The notes: generated by a model not told the origin, from the sequence alone. DNA of 64,000 nt from Candidatus Shapirobacteria bacterium (GCA_028704885.1 JAQWEN010000001.1:620001-684000), one strand, 5' to 3'. Shown: positions 25,869 to 34,505, counted from the stretch's first letter. Program-made: numbers and translations.

Positions 25869-26444
25869 TTATTTTTTATAATATTTATCTTTGTTCCAGT
25901 TTTTAATATTATTTTTAATATATTGTTTGATGATTAAATACTCTTTTTCATTTTGAATAATGTGGTCATGAAAACGGGGTTGCCAGGAAAAAAATATGGT
26001 TTTTGGATTTATTTGACGAGTAGTGGCGGATTTAAATTGTTTTATTACTAATGGAATTGTTTGAGAAGAACGAATAGCTATTCGATGATAATAATAATTA
26101 TTGTATTTTATTGATAGAGACGCATCATGATGCGTCTCTACTGAATTTGACAATGGTTTTGATAGGTTTAATAGTATATGAACATGATTTGGCATAACAA
26201 TATATTCATTTAAAATTACATTTGAAAAATGTTTTGGAATATTAATTAAACATTGATTGGTAATAATTCCCATTTTTGATAATTCCATTTTATTGTTAAT
26301 AATTTTTCCAAAGAAATTATTATGATTGTAGGTGCAGATAGTGATGAAATAAAATCCAGGAGTAGAATAATCCCAATTTAATAAGCGAGATGATTTTAAT
26401 TTAAATTTGTCAGCAAATTTGGTTGGATTATCGACAAGTGCCAT
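25869..26444 (-). CDS. REP-associated tyrosine transposase (RAYT, Y1 HUH family)
   Basis: A 191-residue Y1 transposase of the IS200-like RAYT group, which processes palindromic REP sequences as single strands. PGFYFITICTYNH is the typical N-terminal strand, YIVMPNHVHILL carries the HUH metal motif (H87, H89) and QPRFHDHIIQNEKEYLIIKQ with Y169 or Y175 is the catalytic tyrosine region. It looks intact. A 26-bp palindrome of the flanking type is embedded in the gene and encodes VETHHDASL (residues 102-110). The start ATG lies in the right-hand half-palindrome. It sits between proS and rnj. Confidence 0.92.
   Translation of the reverse strand: MALVDNPTKFADKFKLKSSRLLNWDYSTPGFYFITICTYNHNNFFGKIINNKMELSKMGIITNQCLINIPKHFSNVILNEYIVMPNHVHILLNLSKPLSNSVETHHDASLSIKYNNYYYHRIAIRSSQTIPLVIKQFKSATTRQINPKTIFFSWQPRFHDHIIQNEKEYLIIKQYIKNNIKNWNKDKYYKK
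26115..26140. repeat. REP-like palindrome inside the transposase gene
   Basis: A perfect 26-bp palindrome, TAGAGACGCATCA with its reverse complement. It shares the TAGAGACGC arms of the left copy but has a different centre. It is in frame with the transposase. Confidence 0.9.
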
Positions 26445-26459
26445 ATATGGCGTCTCTAC
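26440..26459. repeat. decayed REP-like palindrome at transposase start
   Basis: GCCATATATGGC followed by GTCTCTAC; the left GTAGAGAC arm is degraded. It marks the right end of a roughly 624-bp transposase unit. Confidence 0.7.
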
Positions 26460-26473
26460 AATATAAAATTATT

Positions 26474-28222
26474 TTATACTTCGATAACTAAGGGTAAAAC
26501 CATGGGTTGGCGGCCGGTTTTCTTGTAGATAATCTCTTCAAGAAAAGCTTGGATTTCTTCACGAATGAAATCCATGTTGGCTGGGGAACTGGTGGCTTGA
26601 TTAAATTTATTAGTAATTTCGAGCTTTAAAAAGTCGATAAGCTCGGTGTTTTCTTTCATAAAGACGAAACCTCGACTTAAAACGACCGGAGCTTTAACTA
26701 ATTTACCGGATTCTTTTTCAATCAAGAGAACAACAGAAAACATGCCATCTTCGGCGAGAGTTTTTCGGTCTCTTAAAACAGTGGTACCAACATCACCGAC
26801 TCCAAATCCATCAATTAAAACTTTTCGAATAGAAATATGGAAATTAGTGTCGACAGCGCCATTGCTATGAAAAGTGGCCGAAGCATCAAAATCGGGTAAA
26901 ATTACCTGTTCTTCGGTATAACCTAATTTTTTAGACATTTGTTGATAATCTTTAAGATGTCGATAGTTACCACCGATTGGCAATAAAAATTTTGGTTTTA
27001 ATAAATTAATTAAAAGAGCATGTTCTTTTTGGTAACCGTGACCGGAAACGTGTAATTCTTCTTTTTCACCATAGACCACTTCAGCTCCCATTTTAGAGAG
27101 AAGATCGATCATATTGTAAATGTTAGAAGTTGTGCCAGGAATATAATCTGGAGAAGAAAAGATGACTTTATCGCCAGCTTTTACTTTTATTTTGTGTTTA
27201 CCCATGATCATTTTACTGAGAGCCGAATCTGGTTGACCAGCAAAGCCGGCAACTAAGAAAAGCAATTTGTTTTCGTTGAAGTTTTTGACTCTTTCGACGG
27301 GAACGATATCAGTATCGTTTAAAGTTAAATAACCTAAATCTTTGGCAATTTTAATAGCTCGATCGACAGAAAAGCCGACAATAACTATTTTTCGACCAAC
27401 ACTTTTGCCGTATTCAATGGCTTGAGTCCAACGAACAATATTACTGGAAATTGAAGTAACAAAAACGCGACCTTTAGCGGAAACAATTTCTTGTTTAAAA
27501 TTTTGAGCAATAGAAGATTCTGAAGGCGACCAACCTTCTTTATCGGCACCTAAACTATCCGACATTAAGGCAATGACTTTACCAGTTTGACCAACTCGAG
27601 CTATTTTTTGATAATCAGCGCCTTTGCCGTCTAGTGGAAATAAATCAAATTTGAAATCAGAACCATGGTAAAAAATACCCATAGGAGTAGTGATGGCAAA
27701 ATGAAAAGTATCAGGAATGGAATGAGTAACGCGAATTGGGTCAATAATAAAAGGACCTTTGGTTATAGGTAAGGTGGTTTCATCATAAACCTGAAGATTA
27801 GCGCGGATTTGAACTTCACCGAGTCGGGCTTCAATAAAAGCAGCCGCTAGTTTAGGAGCGTAAACTGGAATATTTTGGCCTAAAATCGGCAGAATAAAAC
27901 GGACAGCTCCAATATGGTCTTCATGGCCATGAGTAATAAAAATACCTAAAATTCGGTCTTTTTTGTCTTGTAAATAATGAGTATCGGGAATTTGAAGATC
28001 GACACCAAAGGCATCTTCTTCAGGAAAACCGACTCCACAATCAACGATAATAATTTGACTTTTGGCAAGATCGCCATTGGGAATGAACTCATAAACAAAC
28101 ATGTTTTGAGTGACATCGCCAAAGCCCCCGAGGGAGCTGATTCGCACCGAATCATTACCGGATTTGTATTCTCGGACTTGATTTGGAGCATTAATAAAAT
28201 TTGTGTTTTGATTTTTTAACAT
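26474..28222 (-). CDS. rnj: ribonuclease J
   Basis: A 582-residue metallo-beta-lactamase/beta-CASP ribonuclease with 5'-3' exo- and endonuclease activity in mRNA turnover and rRNA maturation. HGHEDH (residues 98-103) is the zinc-binding motif, GSDFKFDLFPLDG and SDSLGADKEGWSPSE follow in the lactamase part, and HVSGHGYQKEHALLINLLKP is the beta-CASP/C-terminal signature. Length is close to that of other RNase J proteins. A TATAAT lies 14 nt before the ATG. There is no clear partner; a polynucleotide phosphorylase gene lies 7 kb away. Confidence 0.96.
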   Translation of the reverse strand: MLKNQNTNFINAPNQVREYKSGNDSVRISSLGGFGDVTQNMFVYEFIPNGDLAKSQIIIVDCGVGFPEEDAFGVDLQIPDTHYLQDKKDRILGIFITHGHEDHIGAVRFILPILGQNIPVYAPKLAAAFIEARLGEVQIRANLQVYDETTLPITKGPFIIDPIRVTHSIPDTFHFAITTPMGIFYHGSDFKFDLFPLDGKGADYQKIARVGQTGKVIALMSDSLGADKEGWSPSESSIAQNFKQEIVSAKGRVFVTSISSNIVRWTQAIEYGKSVGRKIVIVGFSVDRAIKIAKDLGYLTLNDTDIVPVERVKNFNENKLLFLVAGFAGQPDSALSKMIMGKHKIKVKAGDKVIFSSPDYIPGTTSNIYNMIDLLSKMGAEVVYGEKEELHVSGHGYQKEHALLINLLKPKFLLPIGGNYRHLKDYQQMSKKLGYTEEQVILPDFDASATFHSNGAVDTNFHISIRKVLIDGFGVGDVGTTVLRDRKTLAEDGMFSVVLLIEKESGKLVKAPVVLSRGFVFMKENTELIDFLKLEITNKFNQATSSPANMDFIREEIQAFLEEIIYKKTGRQPMVLPLVIEV

Positions 28223-28464
28223 AAAAAATTCTTGTGATTATATATATAAATAATAATAAAATCTGAACGGCAACCACAAAATGTTCAGAGTAAATAAATA
28301 ATTCTTACTTAATTTTACTAAATAATTTCCAAATTAAATGGAATGATTTATTGAGGGATTAAATTGCTTGACCGTTTCTAAAACCAAATTGGGTGAACGA
28401 AGTCTTTAACCAAAAGTAAGATTCTTTAAAGTCATTTTAACAAAATTAAGAGTAAAAGGCAAAT
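28223..28464. other. intergenic region upstream of rnj
   Basis: 242 bp, AT-rich. It holds a possible rnj -10 (TATAAT near 28237 on the minus strand) and a weak inverted repeat CTGAAC/GTTCAG at 28263-28288. No ORF, tRNA or convincing terminator is visible. Confidence 0.4.
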
Positions 28465-29526
28465 TTACCATTGAGGCAAGAAAGTTTTGACGTTAGATTC
28501 GTCGACAATCACCTGTCGGCTTTTACCTTCTAAAATGACTTTGGCAACCTTGCGACACATGCCTTCAATATTACGTTGGAGAGTACGAACACCAGCATCG
28601 AAACCAAGAGGACGGACAATTTGAGGCCATAAATTGTCGCCGATTTTTAAATCATCAGAAGTTAAACCGGTACTTTTTAGAGCTTTTGGTAAAAGATAAT
28701 TTTTAGCAATAACTTCTTTTTCTTCGTCAGTGTAAGACGGCATTTGAATAATTTCTAATCTGTCCATAACAGCAGTGGCAATTCGAGAAGTGTTGTTGCA
28801 GGTGGCACAAAAAATGACTTGGGAAAGATCGACTGGATAATCAAGATAATGATCGACAAAATGACCATTTTGTTCTGGGTCGAGAAGCTCAACGAGAACA
28901 CCCATGATAGTGTTTAAAGCGTCGTCGGCAACACGATCAATTTCATCTAACAAAATAACTGGATTGCGGCTTTTACAATTGACGAGACCTTTGATAATCT
29001 GACCTGGTTCAGAATCGGGACGAGTACGGGAATAGCCACGAAGATAATGAGCATCACCAAGGCCACCGAAAGGAATTCTGACAAGTTCGCGACCCATGAC
29101 ATTAGCAATTGATTTGGCCATAGTGGTTTTACCAGTACCAACCAAACCGACAAATAAAATAATTGGAGCTTGAATTGTTTCGTTGGGATTGCGATTTTTT
29201 TGCAAAGACAAAACAGAAATATATTCCAAAATTCTTTCTTTAATGGTTTCCAAACCATAGTGCTCTTGGTCTAATTTTTCTTTGGCAAAACGTAAATCTA
29301 AAATATCTTTGGTTTCATTGAACCAAGGAATGGCAATAATCCAATCAATATATTTAGAAGCATTGTAATAATTTTGCCAAAAAGTTTCTTCGTTTTGAGA
29401 ATTAATTTCGAGTTGAGAAAAAAGTTCTTGTAATTTTATACCTAAATTATCGGGTATTTTGACAGCAGAAACTTTATCAACAAGTTTTTTAATCGCCTCT
29501 TTGGTGGTTAGAACAGTGGAATCCAT
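28465..29526 (-). CDS. Lon-type AAA+ ATPase lacking the protease domain
   Basis: A 353-residue protein that aligns with the AAA+ module of Lon: YIDWIIAIPW and LDQEHYGLETIKERILEYI before the ATPase, Walker A GLVGTGKT (127-134), Walker B VILLDEID (190-197), then LLDPEQNGHFVDHYLDYPVD, the sensor region and RTLQRNIEGMCRKVA. It stops where Lon would enter its Ser-Lys protease domain, and the N-terminal substrate-binding domain is reduced to about 50 residues. No protease fragment follows in the next 240 bp. Substrate remodelling without cleavage is the likely role, or work with a separate protease. A promoter with a good -35 lies directly upstream. Confidence 0.9.
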   Translation of the reverse strand: MDSTVLTTKEAIKKLVDKVSAVKIPDNLGIKLQELFSQLEINSQNEETFWQNYYNASKYIDWIIAIPWFNETKDILDLRFAKEKLDQEHYGLETIKERILEYISVLSLQKNRNPNETIQAPIILFVGLVGTGKTTMAKSIANVMGRELVRIPFGGLGDAHYLRGYSRTRPDSEPGQIIKGLVNCKSRNPVILLDEIDRVADDALNTIMGVLVELLDPEQNGHFVDHYLDYPVDLSQVIFCATCNNTSRIATAVMDRLEIIQMPSYTDEEKEVIAKNYLLPKALKSTGLTSDDLKIGDNLWPQIVRPLGFDAGVRTLQRNIEGMCRKVAKVILEGKSRQVIVDESNVKTFLPQW

Positions 29527-29532
29527 TAGAAA

Positions 29533-29561
29533 AGTATAAGCTATTTAGACACTAATGTCAT
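29533..29561 (-). promoter_or_regulatory. leaderless promoter of Lon-like ATPase gene
   Basis: On the minus strand ATGACA, 17 nt, TATACT, then 6 nt to the ATG. Confidence 0.6.
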
Positions 29562-29630
29562 GGCTAAAAACTTTAAAAACTTCATTCTAAAATAAAACGG
29601 AAAAATTTTGTATTTTTTAAATCAATCTAT

Positions 29631-30221
29631 TTATTTATTTTTGCTTATATTATTGTTTTTAATCCATGATATGAATTCATCAAATACTTTAGGTTTCCAT
29701 ATCTTATTGTCGTAGGACGTTTGTTCTTCTTTTGTAAATTCTGAATATGTTTTTTTATAATTTTCTGGTATAAAAATTCGATCAACTTCACGTACTTTGT
29801 TTATATTATCTATTTTTAGACTGTATGAGACTATTCCTTTTAATTTTCCGTGAAAAATTTTAATTGTATTTTTGTTTTTATAACATATTACATTGTCAAC
29901 TTCCCAAGTCCTATCCTTATTTCCTTTAAGTAGTTTTATTATTCCGTTAGCACCAATATATTTTTCAGCATATTTAACATATGTCTTAGGAAATCCATTA
30001 AGTCCATTAATATAAAAAGCTGCATCAATAACAAACACCGGCTTCTTAATTTGACTATATGCGAATTCGGCTTTTTCTTTGGCAATTTCTTCAACATCTT
30101 CCGATCTGGATTCAGGTAGTTCTAAAGCAAATTGTTTTAAACCTATTCCATTAAGTTTAAAAAAATCATTTGCGTGATTAAATTTCCATGAATTTGATGT
30201 TGCAAAATATAATTTGTTCAT
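29631..30221 (-). CDS. HAM1/RdgB-type NTP pyrophosphatase
   Basis: A 196-residue member of the Ham1/ITPase family, which hydrolyses non-canonical nucleoside triphosphates to monophosphates. YFATSNSWKF matches the substrate loop, ESRSEDVEEIAKEKAEFAY the conserved helix, and FVIDAAFYINGLNGFPKTYV the active-site strand (the usual DDSGL is IDAAF, keeping one Asp). IGANGIIKLLKGNKDR completes the signature. It is the last gene of the kinase/radical SAM/carbamoyltransferase/GT2 operon, 7 nt after the GT2 stop, so it may clear a modified nucleotide rather than ITP. That link is inference. Confidence 0.85.
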   Translation of the reverse strand: MNKLYFATSNSWKFNHANDFFKLNGIGLKQFALELPESRSEDVEEIAKEKAEFAYSQIKKPVFVIDAAFYINGLNGFPKTYVKYAEKYIGANGIIKLLKGNKDRTWEVDNVICYKNKNTIKIFHGKLKGIVSYSLKIDNINKVREVDRIFIPENYKKTYSEFTKEEQTSYDNKIWKPKVFDEFISWIKNNNISKNK

Positions 30222-30228
30222 TTTATTT

Positions 30229-31191
30229 TTATGGATATATTTTTTTATTACGAAAAGGATATTTTAATATAAAAGAAAAAGTTCCAATTAAACTTCCTTC
30301 TAAACTTTTTAAGACATAAGACGGAGGTAGAGGATATTTTTTAAAAAAACTTTTTAATAAGTTTTTTATTACATATAGATGGTGCCCTAATAAACCCCAA
30401 TAGAGACTACGAAAATCAAAATGTTTAGCGAAAATATAAAGTTGATAGGCAGAATTGCCAACACCATAAGTATATAGTTTATTTTTGAGAGATTTTTTAT
30501 CTGTTGGATGTTTATGATATATGATTGCGGTTGAATCGTATTCAACATCATAACCGGCTTTAATGACTCGATAAACAAATTCCAAAGAATTACCATGTCC
30601 GATTGGAGAACCACCGCCAAGAAAAGTAGCATAAGGGCCAACTTTATCAAATACTTTTCTACTTATCATATTGTTTGCTCCGGCAGCAATTTTATTAATT
30701 GGCCAAGGAATCATTTTGTAATCTTTTATTAAATCTATATTTTTATATAGTTTTGAATTAATACCTTTACTTAAACCACCTTTTTTTTCCCATAAATTGG
30801 CAACGTTATTTTTATCGTTGAAGATGCAAACATTTCCAGATACATAACCCAAATTTTTATTTTTTGTAAAATGTTGTAAAAGTTTTTCTACCCAATTTTT
30901 ATCCTTTATTATTACGTCATCATCTGTATTAATAATATATTCACCATTAGAAACTTTCATTCCTGTATTTAAGGCAAAAGATTCACCTTTTCTATTTTCT
31001 TTAATATAAACAACTGGATATTTATTACAAAGATCTAAAGTTGAATTGTCTGTTGAATTATTATCAATAATAACAACTTCAATATTAGGATCTCCTAAAA
31101 TGTAAATTTTTTTAAGCGATTCTAATAATTGCTTTAATGATTCTGCTCGATTTCTGGTGGCAATAATAATAGAAACTTTTTTATTTAACAT
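30229..31191 (-). CDS. family 2 glycosyltransferase
   Basis: A 320-residue GT-A glycosyltransferase. VSIIIATRNRAESLKQLLES is the nucleotide-sugar binding start, VVIIDNNSTDNS follows, and NTDDDVII is the metal-binding DxD region. FLGGGSPIGHGNSLEFVYRV matches the acceptor-site segment of GT2 enzymes. The C-terminal 90 residues are hydrophobic and basic and may associate with the membrane. I chose the ATG at 31191; the ORF extends 60 nt further but those codons lie inside the upstream gene. It overlaps the carbamoyltransferase by 11 nt, evidence of tight coupling. Confidence 0.88.
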   Translation of the reverse strand: MLNKKVSIIIATRNRAESLKQLLESLKKIYILGDPNIEVVIIDNNSTDNSTLDLCNKYPVVYIKENRKGESFALNTGMKVSNGEYIINTDDDVIIKDKNWVEKLLQHFTKNKNLGYVSGNVCIFNDKNNVANLWEKKGGLSKGINSKLYKNIDLIKDYKMIPWPINKIAAGANNMISRKVFDKVGPYATFLGGGSPIGHGNSLEFVYRVIKAGYDVEYDSTAIIYHKHPTDKKSLKNKLYTYGVGNSAYQLYIFAKHFDFRSLYWGLLGHHLYVIKNLLKSFFKKYPLPPSYVLKSLEGSLIGTFSFILKYPFRNKKIYP

Positions 31192-32677
31192 ATCTTTTAC
31201 CGTTAATATACAACACGTCAGCTTCACTATTGTGAAAATTACGAAAAGCATCTTCTATTGAATCAACAATAGGTTCCCCTGCAATATTTAAAGAACTATT
31301 CATAAGTATTGGAACTCCAGTGATCTTACCAATCTCAACGAGAAGCTCATGAAGTACCGGATTGTCTGATTTGCTAATTGTTTGTATTCTTGATGTGTCA
31401 TCATAATGAACAATTGCTGGGGCTATTTTTTTTAAAACCTGATTTATTTTTGGCGAAAAAGTCATAAAAGGTGATGGGTGATTGATTTTGAAAAATTTTG
31501 ATAAATTTTCTTCGGTTGTTATTGGTGATATTGGACGATAAGGTTCTCTTTTTTTTATATCTATACTAAGTTTATCTTTTAATTTAATAGTTGATGGAAG
31601 ACCTAAAAAACTTCTATGACCTAACGCTCTCGGACCAATTTCACTTTTTCCTTGATACCAAGCAATAATTTTTTTATCAACTAAATCTTGAATTAGTCTA
31701 TTTGGAATCTTTTTAATATCATCACCAAAATGTCTACCTAAAAATGGATACTTGCAAATAGTGTTTGGATATCTATACATAATTGCACCTAATGATTGTC
31801 CACAATCACTAGCTATCGGAGTTGTAATTATTTTTTTAAAAATTTTTAAATCATCTAAGGCTGATATTAAAGAAACATTTAAAGCACAACCTCCGACTAA
31901 GGCTATATTTTTACTAATATTGCTATGTTTTAATATTTTTTCTATAAAATTATTTTGCCAGTACAGCTGAGCTGTAAATGCTAAATCACATCTTTTTTCA
32001 TCTCGCCATGGTTTTGAATAATCATTGGATAAACCGAATATTTTATTAAGATTTTCAACACCATCATTATGAAGTTTATTTATCTCTTTGCCATTTTTTT
32101 CTAATAAATTATTATAATTTACTGAATATTTACCTAATCCAGCAAGACCCATGGTTTTTCCTGGATAAGTATCGTGTGCTCGACCAACGTTTGGATCAAT
32201 AACCATCTGTGTTATAGTTCCATAGAATTTTCCAGTAATAACTTCACTATCATAATCTGCTATTAAAGAAATATTGTTGTTATTGTCTTTATAATAAAAT
32301 TTAGTGGTTCCATCTTCTGACCCACCATCGGCACAAACAATTAAACAATCAGATTTGTGAATAGGAAAAATTGTACCAATATGATTATTGTGATGTCCTG
32401 TTTCTATTAGATTAAAATTCTTACCATTTATTGTTTCGTTTGAATTAAATTGATTGTTCCACTTTGCTACCAAAACTTCTTTTACTTGTTTTATATCTAT
32501 ATTTAAATAGTGAAGTGAATAATTTATTAACTCGAACATTTGTTCTTTGTTTAAATGAATGTGTTTTTTTCTAAAATATCTTTCTGCTTCTAAATGAAGA
32601 ATTATTTCTTTGTCGTCGGCGAAGGTAATAGATGAATCATGGTAACCAAAATATACTGAAAGTATGTAATTTTTCAT
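31181..32677 (-). CDS. carbamoyltransferase (NodU/CmcH/TobZ family)
   Basis: A 498-residue enzyme that would transfer a carbamoyl group from carbamoyl phosphate, through carbamoyl adenylate, to a hydroxyl on a sugar, antibiotic or nucleoside. The N-terminal Kae1-like half has YFGYHDSS, GHHNNHIGT (metal-binding His) and ALVGGCALNV; the C-terminal YrdC-like half has GKSEIGPRALGHRSFLG and KKREPYRPISP, both strong family signatures. Length is slightly below the usual 550-600. It lies 9 nt after the radical SAM gene and overlaps the GT2 gene. Substrate cannot be read from sequence. Confidence 0.93.
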   Translation of the reverse strand: MKNYILSVYFGYHDSSITFADDKEIILHLEAERYFRKKHIHLNKEQMFELINYSLHYLNIDIKQVKEVLVAKWNNQFNSNETINGKNFNLIETGHHNNHIGTIFPIHKSDCLIVCADGGSEDGTTKFYYKDNNNNISLIADYDSEVITGKFYGTITQMVIDPNVGRAHDTYPGKTMGLAGLGKYSVNYNNLLEKNGKEINKLHNDGVENLNKIFGLSNDYSKPWRDEKRCDLAFTAQLYWQNNFIEKILKHSNISKNIALVGGCALNVSLISALDDLKIFKKIITTPIASDCGQSLGAIMYRYPNTICKYPFLGRHFGDDIKKIPNRLIQDLVDKKIIAWYQGKSEIGPRALGHRSFLGLPSTIKLKDKLSIDIKKREPYRPISPITTEENLSKFFKINHPSPFMTFSPKINQVLKKIAPAIVHYDDTSRIQTISKSDNPVLHELLVEIGKITGVPILMNSSLNIAGEPIVDSIEDAFRNFHNSEADVLYINGKRYVK

Positions 32678-32686
32678 ATTTTTTAA

Positions 32687-33658
32687 TTACTTTATTGTCC
32701 ACTCTCTATTATTGATTGTTTTTTTAATTGTTTTTTGAAATTTGGTTATCGTTTCATATATATCTTCTTTGTTTGCATTGTTAGTATCTAAAATACTTCT
32801 ATGTTTATTATCTACCAACTGAAGCATTCCATCTGGAGAAACAAAAAAATAAGCATTATTGTGATCTGAGTTTGCACGAGGAGCTATATTTGCCTGAGGA
32901 AATCTTTTTTTTAGATGATTAATAACTGACCAAAATTTTTGATCGTCAATTTCGTATCGTTTAGCATTATTTTCTCCCCTTTCTATTTTTTCAAATTGAT
33001 AAATTCGCCAAATGTCGGGATGAGATATCCCTGGTGTTTCATATAATAAGACTCCTATATTTTCAATATCATCAATATTTATTTTTGAAACTATTGTCCC
33101 AATTTTAATTTTATGGTCTGGTTTTTCTTTATCTAAATAAACAAGTATAGATTTTACATTATCAATCATATAAGAAGCCCTTCCCATCAAATTGTTCATT
33201 TTTTTATTTGATCCATCAAGAGGTAACCCTAAAACTTTGATATTATCTTTAATTTCTTTATATCTTGTAGAGAGATATGTACCATTTGTCGATAAATATA
33301 CTGAAATATCTAAATTATTTGCAATTTTTATAATTTCTGGAGTATCTTTTCTAAGAAGCGGTTCCCCACCACCAATATTAATCTTTTTTAATCCTAACTC
33401 AGCAAATGTTATTAATAATTTTGTAATTTGATCAAATGTTAATTCAGGTCTAGATTCATTTAATCCAGTTATATTTATAGTTTCAATACTAGGTTTGTAT
33501 AAAAAGACCTCTTGTGAATTTATCTCTTTAATATTTTGATTATCTATTGGATTATCAGCACCATAACAAAAAGGACATTTCATATCACACCTACCAGTTA
33601 TAAAAAAATCGATTATAAGATCTGGACTTAATTTATTATTTTTATTTTTTTTTATCAT
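32687..33658 (-). CDS. radical SAM enzyme, viperin-like
   Basis: A 323-residue radical SAM protein with C24xxxC28xxC31 (CDMKCPFC) and GGGEP at 96-100. Beyond the core, order and wording follow viperin (RSAD2): LDGSN...LMGR, then KIKIGTIVSKINIDDI (viperin FKINSVINRFNVEED), IWRIYQF (RWKVFQ), YEIDDQKF (FVIGDEEF), RANSDHNNAYFFVSPDGM (ESNQKMKDSYLILDEYM) and RSILD (KSILD). Viperins turn CTP, UTP or GTP into ddh-nucleotides that stop viral polymerases. The Trp-Arg here replaces the viperin Trp-Lys, and one Arg is Ile, so substrate may differ. The next upstream gene is a thymidylate-kinase-like kinase, as in viperin loci. The comparison is from memory, not computed. Confidence 0.75.
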   Translation of the reverse strand: MIKKNKNNKLSPDLIIDFFITGRCDMKCPFCYGADNPIDNQNIKEINSQEVFLYKPSIETINITGLNESRPELTFDQITKLLITFAELGLKKINIGGGEPLLRKDTPEIIKIANNLDISVYLSTNGTYLSTRYKEIKDNIKVLGLPLDGSNKKMNNLMGRASYMIDNVKSILVYLDKEKPDHKIKIGTIVSKINIDDIENIGVLLYETPGISHPDIWRIYQFEKIERGENNAKRYEIDDQKFWSVINHLKKRFPQANIAPRANSDHNNAYFFVSPDGMLQLVDNKHRSILDTNNANKEDIYETITKFQKTIKKTINNREWTIK

Positions 33659-33667
33659 TTTAAATGA

Positions 33668-34498
33668 TTAAATTATGTGTGATTTGATTATTGAAACAAT
33701 ATCATCTATTGGCTTGTCTGTTTCTATCACAATATATTCAAGACCAATTTCTTGTTTGGCTATTTCCAAGGCTTGATGAAAACCTCTTGATTCATTTACA
33801 ATTACATTATAACTACTATAATCCCAGAGACTAATTTCTTTTTTAAGTAAATTGGGATTTTTTTCAATAATTTTTTTTGTATTTAAAATGATTTTTTCTC
33901 TTACATCTGAAGGAGGCTGGATAATATCTAATGCATTATTTATCATTGAATCTTGATTTTCGACGCCAATAGTAGATCTTGCTAATTGTCTAGATATAGA
34001 AATAACAGGATCAATATCAAGTAAAAATATTTTCTTAATATTAAGAAGTTTTGTGAGCTTTAAGGCTTCTTCTTTAATTTCATCTATATAGGGATTATTA
34101 GGATCTTCAGAAAGACAAAAGGCTAAAGTCATTAGTGGAGTGCGATCTAAAAGATGATAGGTATTTTCATTATATGAATCAAGACTTTTTAAAAATAAAT
34201 TTGTTTGATATTTTGTGGCAAGTCTAAACAATTTTTGTTTTTTATGATCTTCAAGTTGGCGTTCGGTTTGATTACCTTGTTTTCTTTGTTCTTCTCTGGC
34301 ATATAAAATTTTTTTTAATGTACCTACTCTTTCGGAATTTCCCATTCCAGCAATTTTAGAAATTACAACCTCATTTTCATTAGATTTAAGAGATTCACTA
34401 AGTTTTATTAACGAATGGCTTTTTCCAGAACCGCCTATACCATCAATAGCGTATATTTTTCTATTAAATATTTCCCTATGTTCACATTCAATATTCAC
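33668..34498 (-). CDS. thymidylate-kinase-like P-loop kinase
   Basis: A 276-residue nucleotide-kinase-like protein. The P-loop is GIGGSGKS (20-27) after YAIDG, as in the AAA_33/dTMP-kinase group; LLDRTPLMTLAF carries the DR motif of thymidylate kinases; FLLDIDPVISISRQLARS matches the LDV...RxxxR LID region. A Lys/Arg/Gln-rich insertion lies near residues 65-90. Start is GTG at 34498, 7 nt after a TATAAT, so the operon probably begins here. CMPK2, the neighbour of viperin in vertebrates, belongs to the same kinase family. Substrate (nucleoside monophosphate or a modified one) is unknown. Confidence 0.8.
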   Translation of the reverse strand: MNIECEHREIFNRKIYAIDGIGGSGKSHSLIKLSESLKSNENEVVISKIAGMGNSERVGTLKKILYAREEQRKQGNQTERQLEDHKKQKLFRLATKYQTNLFLKSLDSYNENTYHLLDRTPLMTLAFCLSEDPNNPYIDEIKEEALKLTKLLNIKKIFLLDIDPVISISRQLARSTIGVENQDSMINNALDIIQPPSDVREKIILNTKKIIEKNPNLLKKEISLWDYSSYNVIVNESRGFHQALEIAKQEIGLEYIVIETDKPIDDIVSIIKSHII

Positions 34499-34505
34499 AT
34501 TTTGT

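Noticed and set aside
28263..28288. CTGAAC/GTTCAG inverted repeat upstream of rnj as an RNA element
   Set aside because: Only 6 bp with a 14-nt loop; expected by chance in a gap of this size.
31192..31251. N-terminal extension of the GT2 protein
   Set aside because: The extra 20 codons lie inside the carbamoyltransferase gene and precede the conserved VSIIIATRN start; ATG at 31191 suffices.
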